NCBI GenBank assembly: GCA_036964625.1
Contig: JBALTG010000003.1
Span: forward strand, 1 to 64,000
Direction: 5' to 3'
DNA length: 64,000 nt
Source: Motiliproteus sp036964625
GTDB taxonomy: Bacteria; Pseudomonadota; Gammaproteobacteria; Pseudomonadales; Balneatricaceae
Position numbers and translations under genes: made by a program. Below are positions 1 through 6,743 of the stretch, one piece after another. A model generated the notes under the pieces. That model ran no database searches, was not told the origin of the DNA, and saw only the letters and a program-made list of their open reading frames with translations. Every line of letters begins with the position of its first letter. Position 1 is the first letter of the stretch.

Positions 1-369
1 AGCAAAGCGCTGGGCTACGTCATGAAAAGAGAGACGGCCCTGCGCGTGTTCCTGGAAGATCCGGACGTGCCGCTAGATACTAATCACTTGGAGCGCACCC
101 TTCGACCCATCCCAATGGGACGCAAAAACTGGTTATTCTGTTGGACAGAACTGGGCGCGGAGCATGTTGGGATCATTCAGAGCTTGATCAGTACCTGCAA
201 ACTGCACGACATCAATCCGTACACCTATCTGACCGATGTGCTGCTGCGGATCAGTGAGCATCCGGCCAGCCAGGTAAAGGAACTAACGCCAAGGGTGTGG
301 AAAGAGAAGTTTGCAGATCAACCGATACGGTCAGACTTGTATCGGGATATCAACCACGCCTCAGAATGA
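1..369 (+). CDS. IS66-family transposase (TnpC), C-terminal part, cut by window edge
   Basis: The reading frame is open from base 1, so the gene begins before the window. The visible ~120 residues match the end of IS66 TnpC transposases: a segment with TNHLERTLRPIPMGRKNWLF carries the last acidic residue (Glu) of the DDE catalytic triad, followed by the conserved SLISTCKLHDINPYTYL stretch and a family-typical tail. IS66 transposases cut and join DNA at the element ends. I did not see the other IS66 genes (tnpA, tnpB), which would lie upstream, nor a clear terminal inverted repeat after the stop. Activity cannot be judged from this fragment. Confidence 0.85.
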   Translation, partial: SKALGYVMKRETALRVFLEDPDVPLDTNHLERTLRPIPMGRKNWLFCWTELGAEHVGIIQSLISTCKLHDINPYTYLTDVLLRISEHPASQVKELTPRVWKEKFADQPIRSDLYRDINHASE

Positions 370-420
370 CCGGTTACGGGTAAGGGGAATAAATCAGAAC
401 ATGAAATTTGGATGCTAACG

Positions 421-498
421 ATGTATAGCAAATCTGAAAGAGCGACAATTTCAGGTAATGTCTTAAAACAAATTGCGGATGCAATCGATCATGAATAA
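421..498 (+). pseudogene. possible tail remnant of a RelE/HigB-type toxin
   Basis: A 25-codon frame overlaps the start of the NadS-like antitoxin frame (ATGAATAA). Its SKSERATIS segment resembles the end of RelE/HigB-type toxins that precede NadS antitoxins, where a 'kNeraNIs' motif is common. Only this tail is present, with no toxin core upstream, because the IS66 gene ends close by. The match is short, so this is a positional guess. It could also be a random open frame. Confidence 0.25.
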
Positions 499-779
499 TC
501 GCGATATCGGATTAGAAATCCTTGACGGCTTAAACGAGATTGAAACAGTTCAAGCGTGGCAGCGCTCAACTTAAAACAACAGAATTGTCTGAGCCATCTG
601 AACCCAAAATTATTAGATCAAAACTTAAACTTTCACAGTCTGCATTTTCTGGTTTGCTCGGAGTTAGCATGCGCACATTACAGGATTTGGAACAGGAACG
701 TAGAAACCGTCAAGGCCCAGCGATAGCGCTTCTTCGTATCGCTGAGCAGCATCCGGAAGTTTTTGCTGATTTGCATTAA
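491..779 (+). pseudogene. NadS/HigA-type antitoxin with a +1 frameshift
   Basis: NadS-type antitoxins are about 95-100 residues: an N-terminal IGLEILDGLNEI-like segment, a linker, then an Xre helix-turn-helix. Here the N-terminus (MNNRDIGLEILDGLNEI) is read from the ATG at 491, but the rest (KQFKRGSAQ..., helix-turn-helix around RSKLKLSQSAFSGLLGVSMRTLQDLE, ending EQHPEVFADLH) lies in the next frame. One extra G at base 542 accounts for the break. In the first frame translation stops at about 574. A TTG at 540 could start a 79-residue protein that keeps the DNA-binding domain, so a short functional repressor is possible. No intact partner toxin is seen. Confidence 0.7.
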
Positions 780-894
780 AACATGTGGCAAGTCAATAAA
801 TTAAGCTTCGCCAAAGCTGTCATGCTATTTGCGGAGCAAATCGCCCGCCAGCATTTGGCTCACTTATTATTGAAGCGTTAGGCCTTTCCTTACG

Positions 895-923
895 TTGTAC
901 CGCGTTGCGCAACGAGCTACACT
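895..923 (+). promoter_or_regulatory. higBA promoter with embedded palindromic operator
   Basis: A -35 box TTGTAC (895-900), a 17-bp spacer and a -10 box TACACT (918-923) form a near-ideal sigma70 promoter. The spacer holds a perfect 12-bp palindrome, CGTTGCGCAACG (903-914). It extends to an imperfect 26-bp palindrome (896-921) that overlaps both boxes. HigA-type antitoxins bind such sites to repress their own operon (family knowledge). The predicted transcription start falls at about the ATG of higB at 930. Confidence 0.7.
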
Positions 924-929
924 TCATCC

Positions 930-1208
930 ATGATCAAATCATTCAAGCACAAAGGGCTGAAGCAGTTCTTCCAGTCGGGGAAGGTATCAGGCATTCAAGC
1001 GAAGCATGCAAAGAAAATACGTCTGCAACTAGCCGCTATCGACACTGCTCACATGATTGAAGATATCGACATCCCCGGCTTCGCTCTTCATCCATTGAAA
1101 GGAGGCCGTGCTGGTATTTGGTCTATATCTGTCAGTGGCAACTGGCGTGTCACTTTCGAGTTTCTGGATGGAAATGCGTACATCCTTAACTATGAGGATT
1201 ATCACTAA
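930..1208 (+). CDS. higB: HigB toxin (RelE superfamily mRNA interferase)
   Basis: The 92-residue protein begins MIKSFKHKGLKQFF, the typical HigB N-terminus, and ends with a NWRVTFEFLDGNAYILNYEDYH-like C-terminus that carries the basic and aromatic residues of RelE-fold ribosome-dependent mRNA endonucleases. Toxin-first order and a TAATG overlap with the next gene are typical of higBA. No Shine-Dalgarno sequence precedes the ATG, and the promoter places the transcript start almost on the start codon, so a leaderless mRNA is likely. The pair appears complete and may be functional. Confidence 0.9.
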   Translation: MIKSFKHKGLKQFFQSGKVSGIQAKHAKKIRLQLAAIDTAHMIEDIDIPGFALHPLKGGRAGIWSISVSGNWRVTFEFLDGNAYILNYEDYH

Positions 1209-1501
1209 TGACTATGCACAACCCTCCGCATCCAGGCGAATTCATCGAATCAATTTATATGGAGCCATACGGTGTCAGCTGCCGCAGTCTAGCAAGACAT
1301 CTAGGTGTAGCGGCATCGACTTTAAGCCGTGTTCTCAAAGCCAAAAGCGCAGTTTCACCGGAAATGGCTCTGCGGCTATCCAAGGTTCTTGGACGCTCTC
1401 CTGAAAGCTGGTTGAGCATGCAGGGCAACTACGAACTATGGCAAGCACGGAAGACCGTCAATTTGTCTAAAGTTCAACCGATAAACTTGGCGATGGCCTA
1501 A
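1208..1501 (+). CDS. higA: HigA antitoxin (Xre-family regulator)
   Basis: The 97-residue protein starts with the HigA signature HNPPHPGEFI, followed by an Xre helix-turn-helix (about residues 24-60: SLARHLGVAASTLSRVL). HigA antitoxins neutralise HigB and repress the operon by binding promoter palindromes such as the one at 896-921. Its start overlaps the higB stop by one base (TAATG), implying translational coupling. The stop codon TAA lies inside a GCCTAAC motif that could be the left core of an integron attC site. Confidence 0.92.
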   Translation: MTMHNPPHPGEFIESIYMEPYGVSCRSLARHLGVAASTLSRVLKAKSAVSPEMALRLSKVLGRSPESWLSMQGNYELWQARKTVNLSKVQPINLAMA

Positions 1502-1559
1502 CAATAAAAAAGAAAAGAAGGGGGGCTTTCTTTTTGCGCATTTTTTTGAAGTGTTAGCT
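1496..1559 (+). other. attC-like or terminator-like hairpin after higA
   Basis: The segment starts with GCCTAAC (fits the attC left core RYYYAAC) and ends with GTTAGCT (close to the right core GTTRRRY). Between them is an imperfect hairpin of A-runs pairing with T-runs: AAAAAGAAAAG against CTTTCTTTTT, then a further T7. It could be an integron recombination site or a simple A/T-rich transcription terminator; the two are not exclusive. Confidence 0.4.
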
Positions 1560-1566
1560 GTAAATA

Positions 1567-2025
1567 ACGGAACGGTGGCCAAGGTAGGTATCGAGCCGCT
1601 AACGGACGTATCAATAAGTCCCTTGCGCTTCTGGCTTTCAGAGCGATTGGATATCAAGGCAGCGATTACAGGCATACGGTTGTCTGTCGAAAATTGCTAA
1701 CACCGAGATCCGGTCGCTCTGAAAGCGCCGAAGGGCGGGCTCTAGAACGGCCGCCTGCATTGTCAGACCGCTTGAAAAGGTCCAGACATTTCGCTGCGCA
1801 GTCTTTCGCGCACCTAGCCGTTCTAGAGCCCGCAGAGAACACTCTGGACTTTTTCGCAGGTTCCCTAGGCAGCCGGTGCCAGAAACAGGGCGAAACGCTG
1901 CAACTGGGTCAGATCCTGATCGGTGAAACCTTCGTAGCATCGGTCACCAGAATCCAGCTAGCGGGGAGGCTGTCGTGAGCTAGCGTGTTCGCCACGTAGT
2001 CACATGCACCCTCCGCTGTGGGCAC
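1567..2025 (-). pseudogene. interrupted partial copy of the nucleotide cyclase gene
   Basis: Two blocks match the intact cyclase gene at 3291-4514 in the same orientation. Bases ~1568-1607 match ~3906-3945, and ~1871-2025 match ~3968-4120, for example CCGGTGCCAGAAACAG and AATCAGATCCTGATC-like stretches at both loci. The blocks cover only about residues 130-205 of the intact protein. They are separated by ~260 bp of unrelated, palindrome-rich DNA (1608-1870), whereas the intact gene has ~22 bp there. Stops and frame changes break the reading frame. This is the relic of a tandem duplicate that was cut down and invaded. Confidence 0.75.
1735..1833. repeat. 17-bp perfect inverted repeat inside the cyclase relic
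   Basis: GCGGGCTCTAGAACGGC (1735-1751) is exactly reverse-complementary to GCCGTTCTAGAGCCCGC (1817-1833). A second, interlocking pair is GAAAAGGTCCAGA (1774-1786) and TCTGGACTTTTTC (1843-1855), 12 of 13 matching. A third, TTTCAGAGCGA (1638-1648) with TCGCTCTGAAA (1713-1723), lies just outside. The interlocked order gives a pseudoknot-like topology rather than a simple hairpin. Confidence 0.75.
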
Positions 2026-2070
2026 AAGGCGAGTCCTGAGAGTCACCCCTACTGAATGGCAACGGTCCGA

Positions 2071-2658
2071 TCAGGTATCACGGCCGGCAAACAGCGCAGC
2101 GACAACCTCGCGGAAACTGGCCGCACGTTTCAAAATATCCACCGGAACCTTCAATCGGCGAGCGATATCACTGGCTGAGATCACCCCGCACAGTTGGTGA
2201 TTAATCGTATCGACCACCAGCACGTGAGGGGTACCCTCATGTTCAAGCGTGCGCACCAGGTCACCGATTCGTGCTCTTTGGATCTCCGCCAACGGCACAG
2301 CACGCAGTGCGTCGCGAGGCGTCATCATCTCCTTTATCGTAATGTCGTTACGTTGGACCCCCGTGGTGGTTGTGATACTCAACGCCAACTGCGCGTCCAG
2401 ATCAGCCACGGTCAGCAGACCGCGAAAGTTTTCATGGGCGTCGATTACCAGCACCGAACGCACGTGCACTTTGCGCATCATATGGCGTGCTGCATCCAGC
2501 GTAACATCCAGCTCCATCATCAGCGGTTGAACTTTCTGGAAATCGGTCACCACCGCCATGGCGGGTGTATCCAGCGAATATTCGTCCAGCTGTTCGGGTC
2601 GCGCTATCTGGTCGGAAGCGTCCAAGGAAACTGTTTTTAATTCATGGTAATGATTCAT
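2071..2658 (-). CDS. CBS-domain protein (two CBS motifs)
   Basis: The ~195-residue protein has an N-terminal ~45-residue lead and two CBS motifs. The first is around residues 45-100 (MMELDVTLDAARHMMRKVHVRSVLVID...GLLTVADLD); the second is in the C-terminal half (IGDLVRTLEHEGTPHVLVVD...CGVISASDIARRL). CBS pairs usually bind adenine nucleotides and act as energy-sensing modules, but this protein carries no effector domain. Two starts are possible: TTG at 2664 or ATG at 2658; the ATG is preferred. It stands alone between the cyclase relic and the intact cyclase. A link to cyclic nucleotide signalling would be inference from position only. Confidence 0.85.
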   Translation of the reverse strand: MNHYHELKTVSLDASDQIARPEQLDEYSLDTPAMAVVTDFQKVQPLMMELDVTLDAARHMMRKVHVRSVLVIDAHENFRGLLTVADLDAQLALSITTTTGVQRNDITIKEMMTPRDALRAVPLAEIQRARIGDLVRTLEHEGTPHVLVVDTINHQLCGVISASDIARRLKVPVDILKRAASFREVVAALFAGRDT

Positions 2659-2712
2659 GGCCAAGCCCTGCCTTTGTCATCGTATAACGAAAAATAGGTG
2701 CGCGGATAATTT

Positions 2713-3057
2713 TTAGCTAAGGACCGGTGGTTCACGCGGAGACGGAGTCTGCCAGCGCCTATTGGTAGGGTGGGGTTCGCCAACGCAAAGCTGCGTCAGA
2801 CTGCGGCCTGCCTCCGCCATCTTAGGGGCCGTCGGGTGGGCAGGATTAAAATGGTCGTCACCATCCACTGCGGCAGGAATTAGTCGCTGATCGGTGGGAT
2901 CTTCCACAATGACTGCCAGCAACAGCGCGGTCAGTGGGTCTAACGGCCGCGCTTTGCCCTCGAGCAACAGGAGGGTTAAACAGAGCACAAAGACGTACAG
3001 CCATTTATTAGGGCTGAGCGTAAAAGCGCACGGGGTAAATGCTACTGCCGGTTTCAT
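2713..3057 (-). CDS. hypothetical small membrane protein, doubtful
   Basis: A 114-codon frame beginning MKPAVAFTPCAF with one hydrophobic segment (about residues 18-35, WLYVFVLCLTLLLLEG) followed by a proline-rich, low-complexity tail. I recognise no family. The composition of the second half looks non-coding, so either a short membrane peptide or a chance frame is possible. The neighbouring 3058-3290 bases show no gene. Confidence 0.25.
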   Translation of the reverse strand: MKPAVAFTPCAFTLSPNKWLYVFVLCLTLLLLEGKARPLDPLTALLLAVIVEDPTDQRLIPAAVDGDDHFNPAHPTAPKMAEAGRSLTQLCVGEPHPTNRRWQTPSPREPPVLS

Positions 3058-3290
3058 AACGTTAGTTTAGAACATGACTACCCGATTAAAGGCGTCGGTT
3101 AGGGTATAGGGAACCCGTCACAGAACGGGGCGACCCTATTCAGGAGCTGAACCTCCCTGATCAACAGGGCTGCTCTGAAGTCGTCAGAGTGTGGCGCGTT
3201 CGACAGGCTCCTAGTGTCGGCCACTCCAGCGTGCGCGGAATCCTGGGATCCATCTTAAAACGTTAATAAAGGGGGGGGGATCTTAGCGGT

Positions 3291-4514
3291 TTACTTGCCG
3301 GCTTTCGCCAAGCTGTAAACCCGAATCGGTTGCCGGACACCCTGTACCGCAAAGGTGCCGCACTCGGTAAAGGTCTCCAGCAGCGGCAGGGCGAACTGCT
3401 CCGTGGCCAGTACCGGGCAGCCGGTCTGCTTGGTCAGCGCTTCGAGCCGGGCGGCGCGGTTAACCACAGCGCCCATCACGGTGAAATCAAGCCGGTCCGG
3501 AGCACCTACGTTGCCGTAAATGACCTCGCCGACATCCAGGCCGAGGCCGTAGCGGATCGGCGGCAGCCCCTGAGCTTGCAGCTGAGGATTAATCAGTTCA
3601 ACGGCCTGTTGCGCTGCCTTGGCCGCGGCGACCACGTTGTGGCGTGCCTGCAGCAGGCTGCAGTTCTGATCTGACGGGAATATCACCAGCATTGCATCGC
3701 CGATGAAACGCAACACTTCGCCGCCTTGGGCGGTGACTGCGGTGCTGATGATTTCAAAATACTGGTTGAGCAGGTCGAGTAACTGCTTGGGCTTGAGTTG
3801 TTCGCTGATCGCGGTGAAGTCGCGCAGGTCGCTGTACCAGATCGCGGCCTCGATCAGTTCGCCATCGCCACGGCTGATCTGGCCGTCAAACACCCGCTGC
3901 CCGGAGCGGTGGCCAAGGTAGGTATCGAGCAGCGAACGGGCGGATATCTCCAGCGCCAGCACTTCGATCACCGGTGCCAGAAACAGAGCGATACGTTGCA
4001 GCTGAATCAGATCCTGATCCGTAAACCCTGCAGGCTGATCGGTCGCCAGAATCCAGATAGCGAGATGGCTGTTGTGAGTCTGCGGCAGCGGGTATACCAG
4101 GTAGTCGCAAGCACCCTGTTGTTTGAGGGTCTGCAGCGAGCTGTGCAGTTGGGCGCTGTCGGCGTCCGCTAAGTGGCAGCGGAACCGTTGACCGCTCGTC
4201 TGCACCGCTTCGATCGGACTGCCGCGATAATCTGACGATTGCAGGATGCTGTGGGGCGGGCTATATGCCTCTACCTCGGACTCGTTACGCCACCAAGTAT
4301 AAGAGCTGCCGGTGAACAGTGGGTGCAGGGTGCGCATGCTGATGCGCATTCGCAGCAACGGGACGCCGCACTCAAGCAGAACCTGGCTGAGTGCGGCCGT
4401 TAAGCGCTGCGGGCACTTCAGGCTGCGCCCCTCGGACATCAGCCAGTCAATGATGGGTTCGGGCGACCAGTCGGGTCTTGGCACGGTGCTCTTGTCGGGG
4501 TGATCGGATTGCAT
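3291..4514 (-). CDS. class III adenylate/guanylate cyclase with N-terminal GAF-like region
   Basis: The 407-residue protein has a sensor-like N-terminal half (about 30-195, GAF-like by pattern) and a class III cyclase catalytic domain (about 215-400). Metal-binding aspartates are visible in WYSDLRDFTA (D229) and FIGDAM (D273). The transition-state Asn and Arg are in VVNRAARLE (N352, R356). The position that is usually Lys for adenine recognition is Arg (R269, LRFIGD), and the partner position is Thr (DFTVMG), pointing to class IIIb. The product is probably cAMP but this is uncertain. There is no transmembrane segment, so it is cytoplasmic. The relic at 1567-2025 shows the gene was once duplicated. 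Confidence 0.88.
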   Translation of the reverse strand: MQSDHPDKSTVPRPDWSPEPIIDWLMSEGRSLKCPQRLTAALSQVLLECGVPLLRMRISMRTLHPLFTGSSYTWWRNESEVEAYSPPHSILQSSDYRGSPIEAVQTSGQRFRCHLADADSAQLHSSLQTLKQQGACDYLVYPLPQTHNSHLAIWILATDQPAGFTDQDLIQLQRIALFLAPVIEVLALEISARSLLDTYLGHRSGQRVFDGQISRGDGELIEAAIWYSDLRDFTAISEQLKPKQLLDLLNQYFEIISTAVTAQGGEVLRFIGDAMLVIFPSDQNCSLLQARHNVVAAAKAAQQAVELINPQLQAQGLPPIRYGLGLDVGEVIYGNVGAPDRLDFTVMGAVVNRAARLEALTKQTGCPVLATEQFALPLLETFTECGTFAVQGVRQPIRVYSLAKAGK

Positions 4515-4642
4515 CAGCAGGGCTCAGGACGATGATGGGTTTAAGTTTAACCCACAACTCGAGCTTATGATGATCCGGATGCCCGGCCGGTCTCTCTGCG
4601 CTGCTGCTAACACCCCTCAGGATTGGGTTAGGCACCGCATTG

Positions 4643-5170
4643 CTACCCCGCCAGCGTGCCTTTTTCATATTGGGCAAAAAATCCCTGAGGGTCCTCCAAC
4701 ATCAGGATGCTGTCTTCAATGGCGCGTAGGTGCTGATCCTCCTCCTGCGCCAGTTGGCGATAAAAGGCCTGCTCAAAGGGATCCTCAGCGCGCTTGGCCT
4801 GCTCGGCATAAAAGTGCTCACCACTGCGCTCAAATTCGGCGGCCTGTTTGAGAGCGTCCAGGTCATCGCTATCCAGGCTTTGCTGTTGTTGGATACTTTT
4901 TATGGCATCGCCAAAAATACTTTTTCGCTGTAGCTCTGCCGCCTCGGTTATGCCTGAAGCGGTGGTTTCCGGCCAAGAGCCGGATTGCTCCAAGGCGTGA
5001 TAAAGCGTGCGAATACGCTGAATATGGTCCTTTTCTGACCGGTGCAGATAATCAAACATCTGCCGACCAATCAAGCTGGTTGATTTCTGCATGGCGGCAG
5101 CATAGAAAACCATGCCATCGTTTTCGAGTTGCAGGGCTTTTTTCAGTACCAGTAAGCGGCTCTTGGGCAT
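4643..5170 (-). CDS. ferritin-like (rubrerythrin-type) di-iron protein
   Basis: The 175-residue protein reads as a four-helix ferritin-like bundle with paired Glu and ExxH-type ligands: the N-terminal QLENDGMVFYAAA, then SEKDHIQRI, AEFERSGEHFYAEQA and QEEDQHLRAIED. It has no C-terminal rubredoxin domain. Such proteins handle peroxide or iron, often in microaerobic or anaerobic metabolism. It lies 42 bp downstream of the membrane subunit of the molybdenum oxidoreductase in the same direction, so it is probably the last gene of that operon. A protective role for the oxygen-sensitive enzyme is inference. Confidence 0.85.
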   Translation of the reverse strand: MPKSRLLVLKKALQLENDGMVFYAAAMQKSTSLIGRQMFDYLHRSEKDHIQRIRTLYHALEQSGSWPETTASGITEAAELQRKSIFGDAIKSIQQQQSLDSDDLDALKQAAEFERSGEHFYAEQAKRAEDPFEQAFYRQLAQEEDQHLRAIEDSILMLEDPQGFFAQYEKGTLAG

Positions 5171-5212
5171 CGCTGCTCTCCGTAGTCTGTTGGCTTAGGA
5201 CGCCTCTGCTGT

Positions 5213-6097
5213 TCAGACCGCAGACGCCGAGCTTGATTGCGAACGTTGCTGCGGGCGTTGTGGTGCACGCTGACCGCGTACCGGTAGATGTGGCATGCTG
5301 AAGCCCTGTACAAAGGAGGCTTTGCAGACCAGGACATATTTGATCCAGGCGCCGCTAATGAAAGCCAGCGCGCCTGCGATCATCGCAGCTTCCGGCTGAA
5401 CCCAGGCTACGCCTAGCAGTAGCGCTGCTAGTCCGTGGCCCAGCCACAGGAATTTAGCGTCAACGGCGGCCAGCTGCTTTTGACAGGCGGCGGGTGCGTT
5501 GGCCCGTTTCAGGCCTGTACGGTAGTAACGCCAGATCAGAGCCCTGGTCAGCAGTAGGCCGAGCATTAGGGCCCAGATCCAGGGTTGATGCTGATCCAGC
5601 AACGGCAGTGCCAGAATCAACAAGCCGCAGCCCTCGGTCAGTCCGGTGCTAATCACCAACAGGGCGCAGCGGGGGTGGCGCCAGGCAGGAATGCCTTTGT
5701 CCGCTCGCAGGATGCGCGCCTGACTGTACAGGAACAGCAGCGCCAACAGGGCGGTGGGCCATACCAGTGAGGGTTCGAATAACCAGGCAGCGGCACCGAC
5801 GCAGAACAGCAGTGGCGCGACCAGCGCTTCACGTGACATCCAGGATGTGGACATGTGCTTAAACACATTGAGCGCACGCCAGGGGCGGCCAATTTCGAGC
5901 CAGACGCAGAACAGCCCGATGCCGACCAGCGCTAACCCCAGCAACATCAAGGGTAGGCTGTCGAACCCCAGCGGGCTTAACAGCGTGGACCAGAAAACCA
6001 GCCCGGTGCCGACACCGCCGCCGATAAAGTTTCCTGAGGCGCGCCAGTCCCAGTTACGCTGTACGCGGGAGGAGATGCGAGAGTTAGAGTTCTTCAT
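5213..6097 (-). CDS. membrane anchor subunit, DmsC/NrfD-type
   Basis: The 294-residue protein has eight or so hydrophobic segments and the DmsC/NrfD-like pattern GGGVGTGLVFWS near the start and VWLEIGRPWRALNVFKHMSTSWMSREA in the first third. Such subunits exchange electrons with the quinone pool for a bound Fe-S subunit. The start overlaps the end of the Fe-S gene by 14 bp, showing translational coupling. With the menaquinone operon at 50-56 kb, menaquinone is a plausible partner (inference). The C-terminus ends in an Arg/Gln/Ser-rich tail. Confidence 0.87.
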   Translation of the reverse strand: MKNSNSRISSRVQRNWDWRASGNFIGGGVGTGLVFWSTLLSPLGFDSLPLMLLGLALVGIGLFCVWLEIGRPWRALNVFKHMSTSWMSREALVAPLLFCVGAAAWLFEPSLVWPTALLALLFLYSQARILRADKGIPAWRHPRCALLVISTGLTEGCGLLILALPLLDQHQPWIWALMLGLLLTRALIWRYYRTGLKRANAPAACQKQLAAVDAKFLWLGHGLAALLLGVAWVQPEAAMIAGALAFISGAWIKYVLVCKASFVQGFSMPHLPVRGQRAPQRPQQRSQSSSASAV

Positions 6098-6743
6098 CGT
6101 TTTTATCCCATATGTAGTAAACGCCGGGGCCTGTGCCCAGCTCTTCGTTCTGGCGGAAGCTTTGGGTCGATGCCAGTAGTTTGGAGATGTTACTGTCCGG
6201 ATCTTCGATATCGCCGAACATCATCGCGCCCGATGCGCAGGAGTTGACGCAGGTGGGGGTCACTTCATGATCGATTCCGGGGATCAACCCGGTTTCCTCG
6301 GCAAGGTCGATGCGCTCGATGCAGAAGGTGCATTTGGTAGACACATTGATCTTGGCCGGATCAAACAGCACCGCTTCGTTGGCCATCGGCTGGTCGCCGT
6401 AGGCAAATTTAGCCTCGTGGACGATGGAGCGTGCCTCGTAGGGGCAGGCCATAACGCAGTTGGCGCAACCGATACAGAGCTCATAATCGATTGTGACCAA
6501 ACCGTCGGCGCGTTTTTGAGTGGCGGTGGTAGGGCACACCTCTTCACAAGCTGGCTCGTCACAATGCATGCAGGCCACCGGTAAAAAACTGCGCCGGACA
6601 TCGGGAAACTCGCCGGTTTCGATATCCAGTACCCGACGCCATTGGACGCCTGGCGGGGTGGCGTTCTTCTGTTTACAGGCGGCGGTACAGGTCTGGCAGC
6701 CGACACAGCGGCGCAGGTCGATCGCCATCGCATAACGGGTCAT
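6084..6743 (-). CDS. 4Fe-4S ferredoxin-type electron transfer subunit
   Basis: The 219-residue protein begins MTRYAMAIDLRRCVGCQTC and contains four cysteine groups of the DmsB/PhsB/TtrB type: CVGCQTCTAAC, CMHCDEPACEEVC, CIGCANCVMAC and CTFC...CVNSC. These bind four [4Fe-4S] clusters. It passes electrons between the molybdenum subunit and the membrane anchor. Its start overlaps the catalytic gene stop by 4 bp (ATGA). No signal peptide is visible, in line with a cytoplasmic-facing complex. Confidence 0.92.
   Translation of the reverse strand: MTRYAMAIDLRRCVGCQTCTAACKQKNATPPGVQWRRVLDIETGEFPDVRRSFLPVACMHCDEPACEEVCPTTATQKRADGLVTIDYELCIGCANCVMACPYEARSIVHEAKFAYGDQPMANEAVLFDPAKINVSTKCTFCIERIDLAEETGLIPGIDHEVTPTCVNSCASGAMMFGDIEDPDSNISKLLASTQSFRQNEELGTGPGVYYIWDKNDEEL

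Noticed and set aside
2194..2640. A 148-codon plus-strand frame
   Set aside because: It is antisense to the CBS-domain gene and has a His/Gln/Arg-rich shadow composition.
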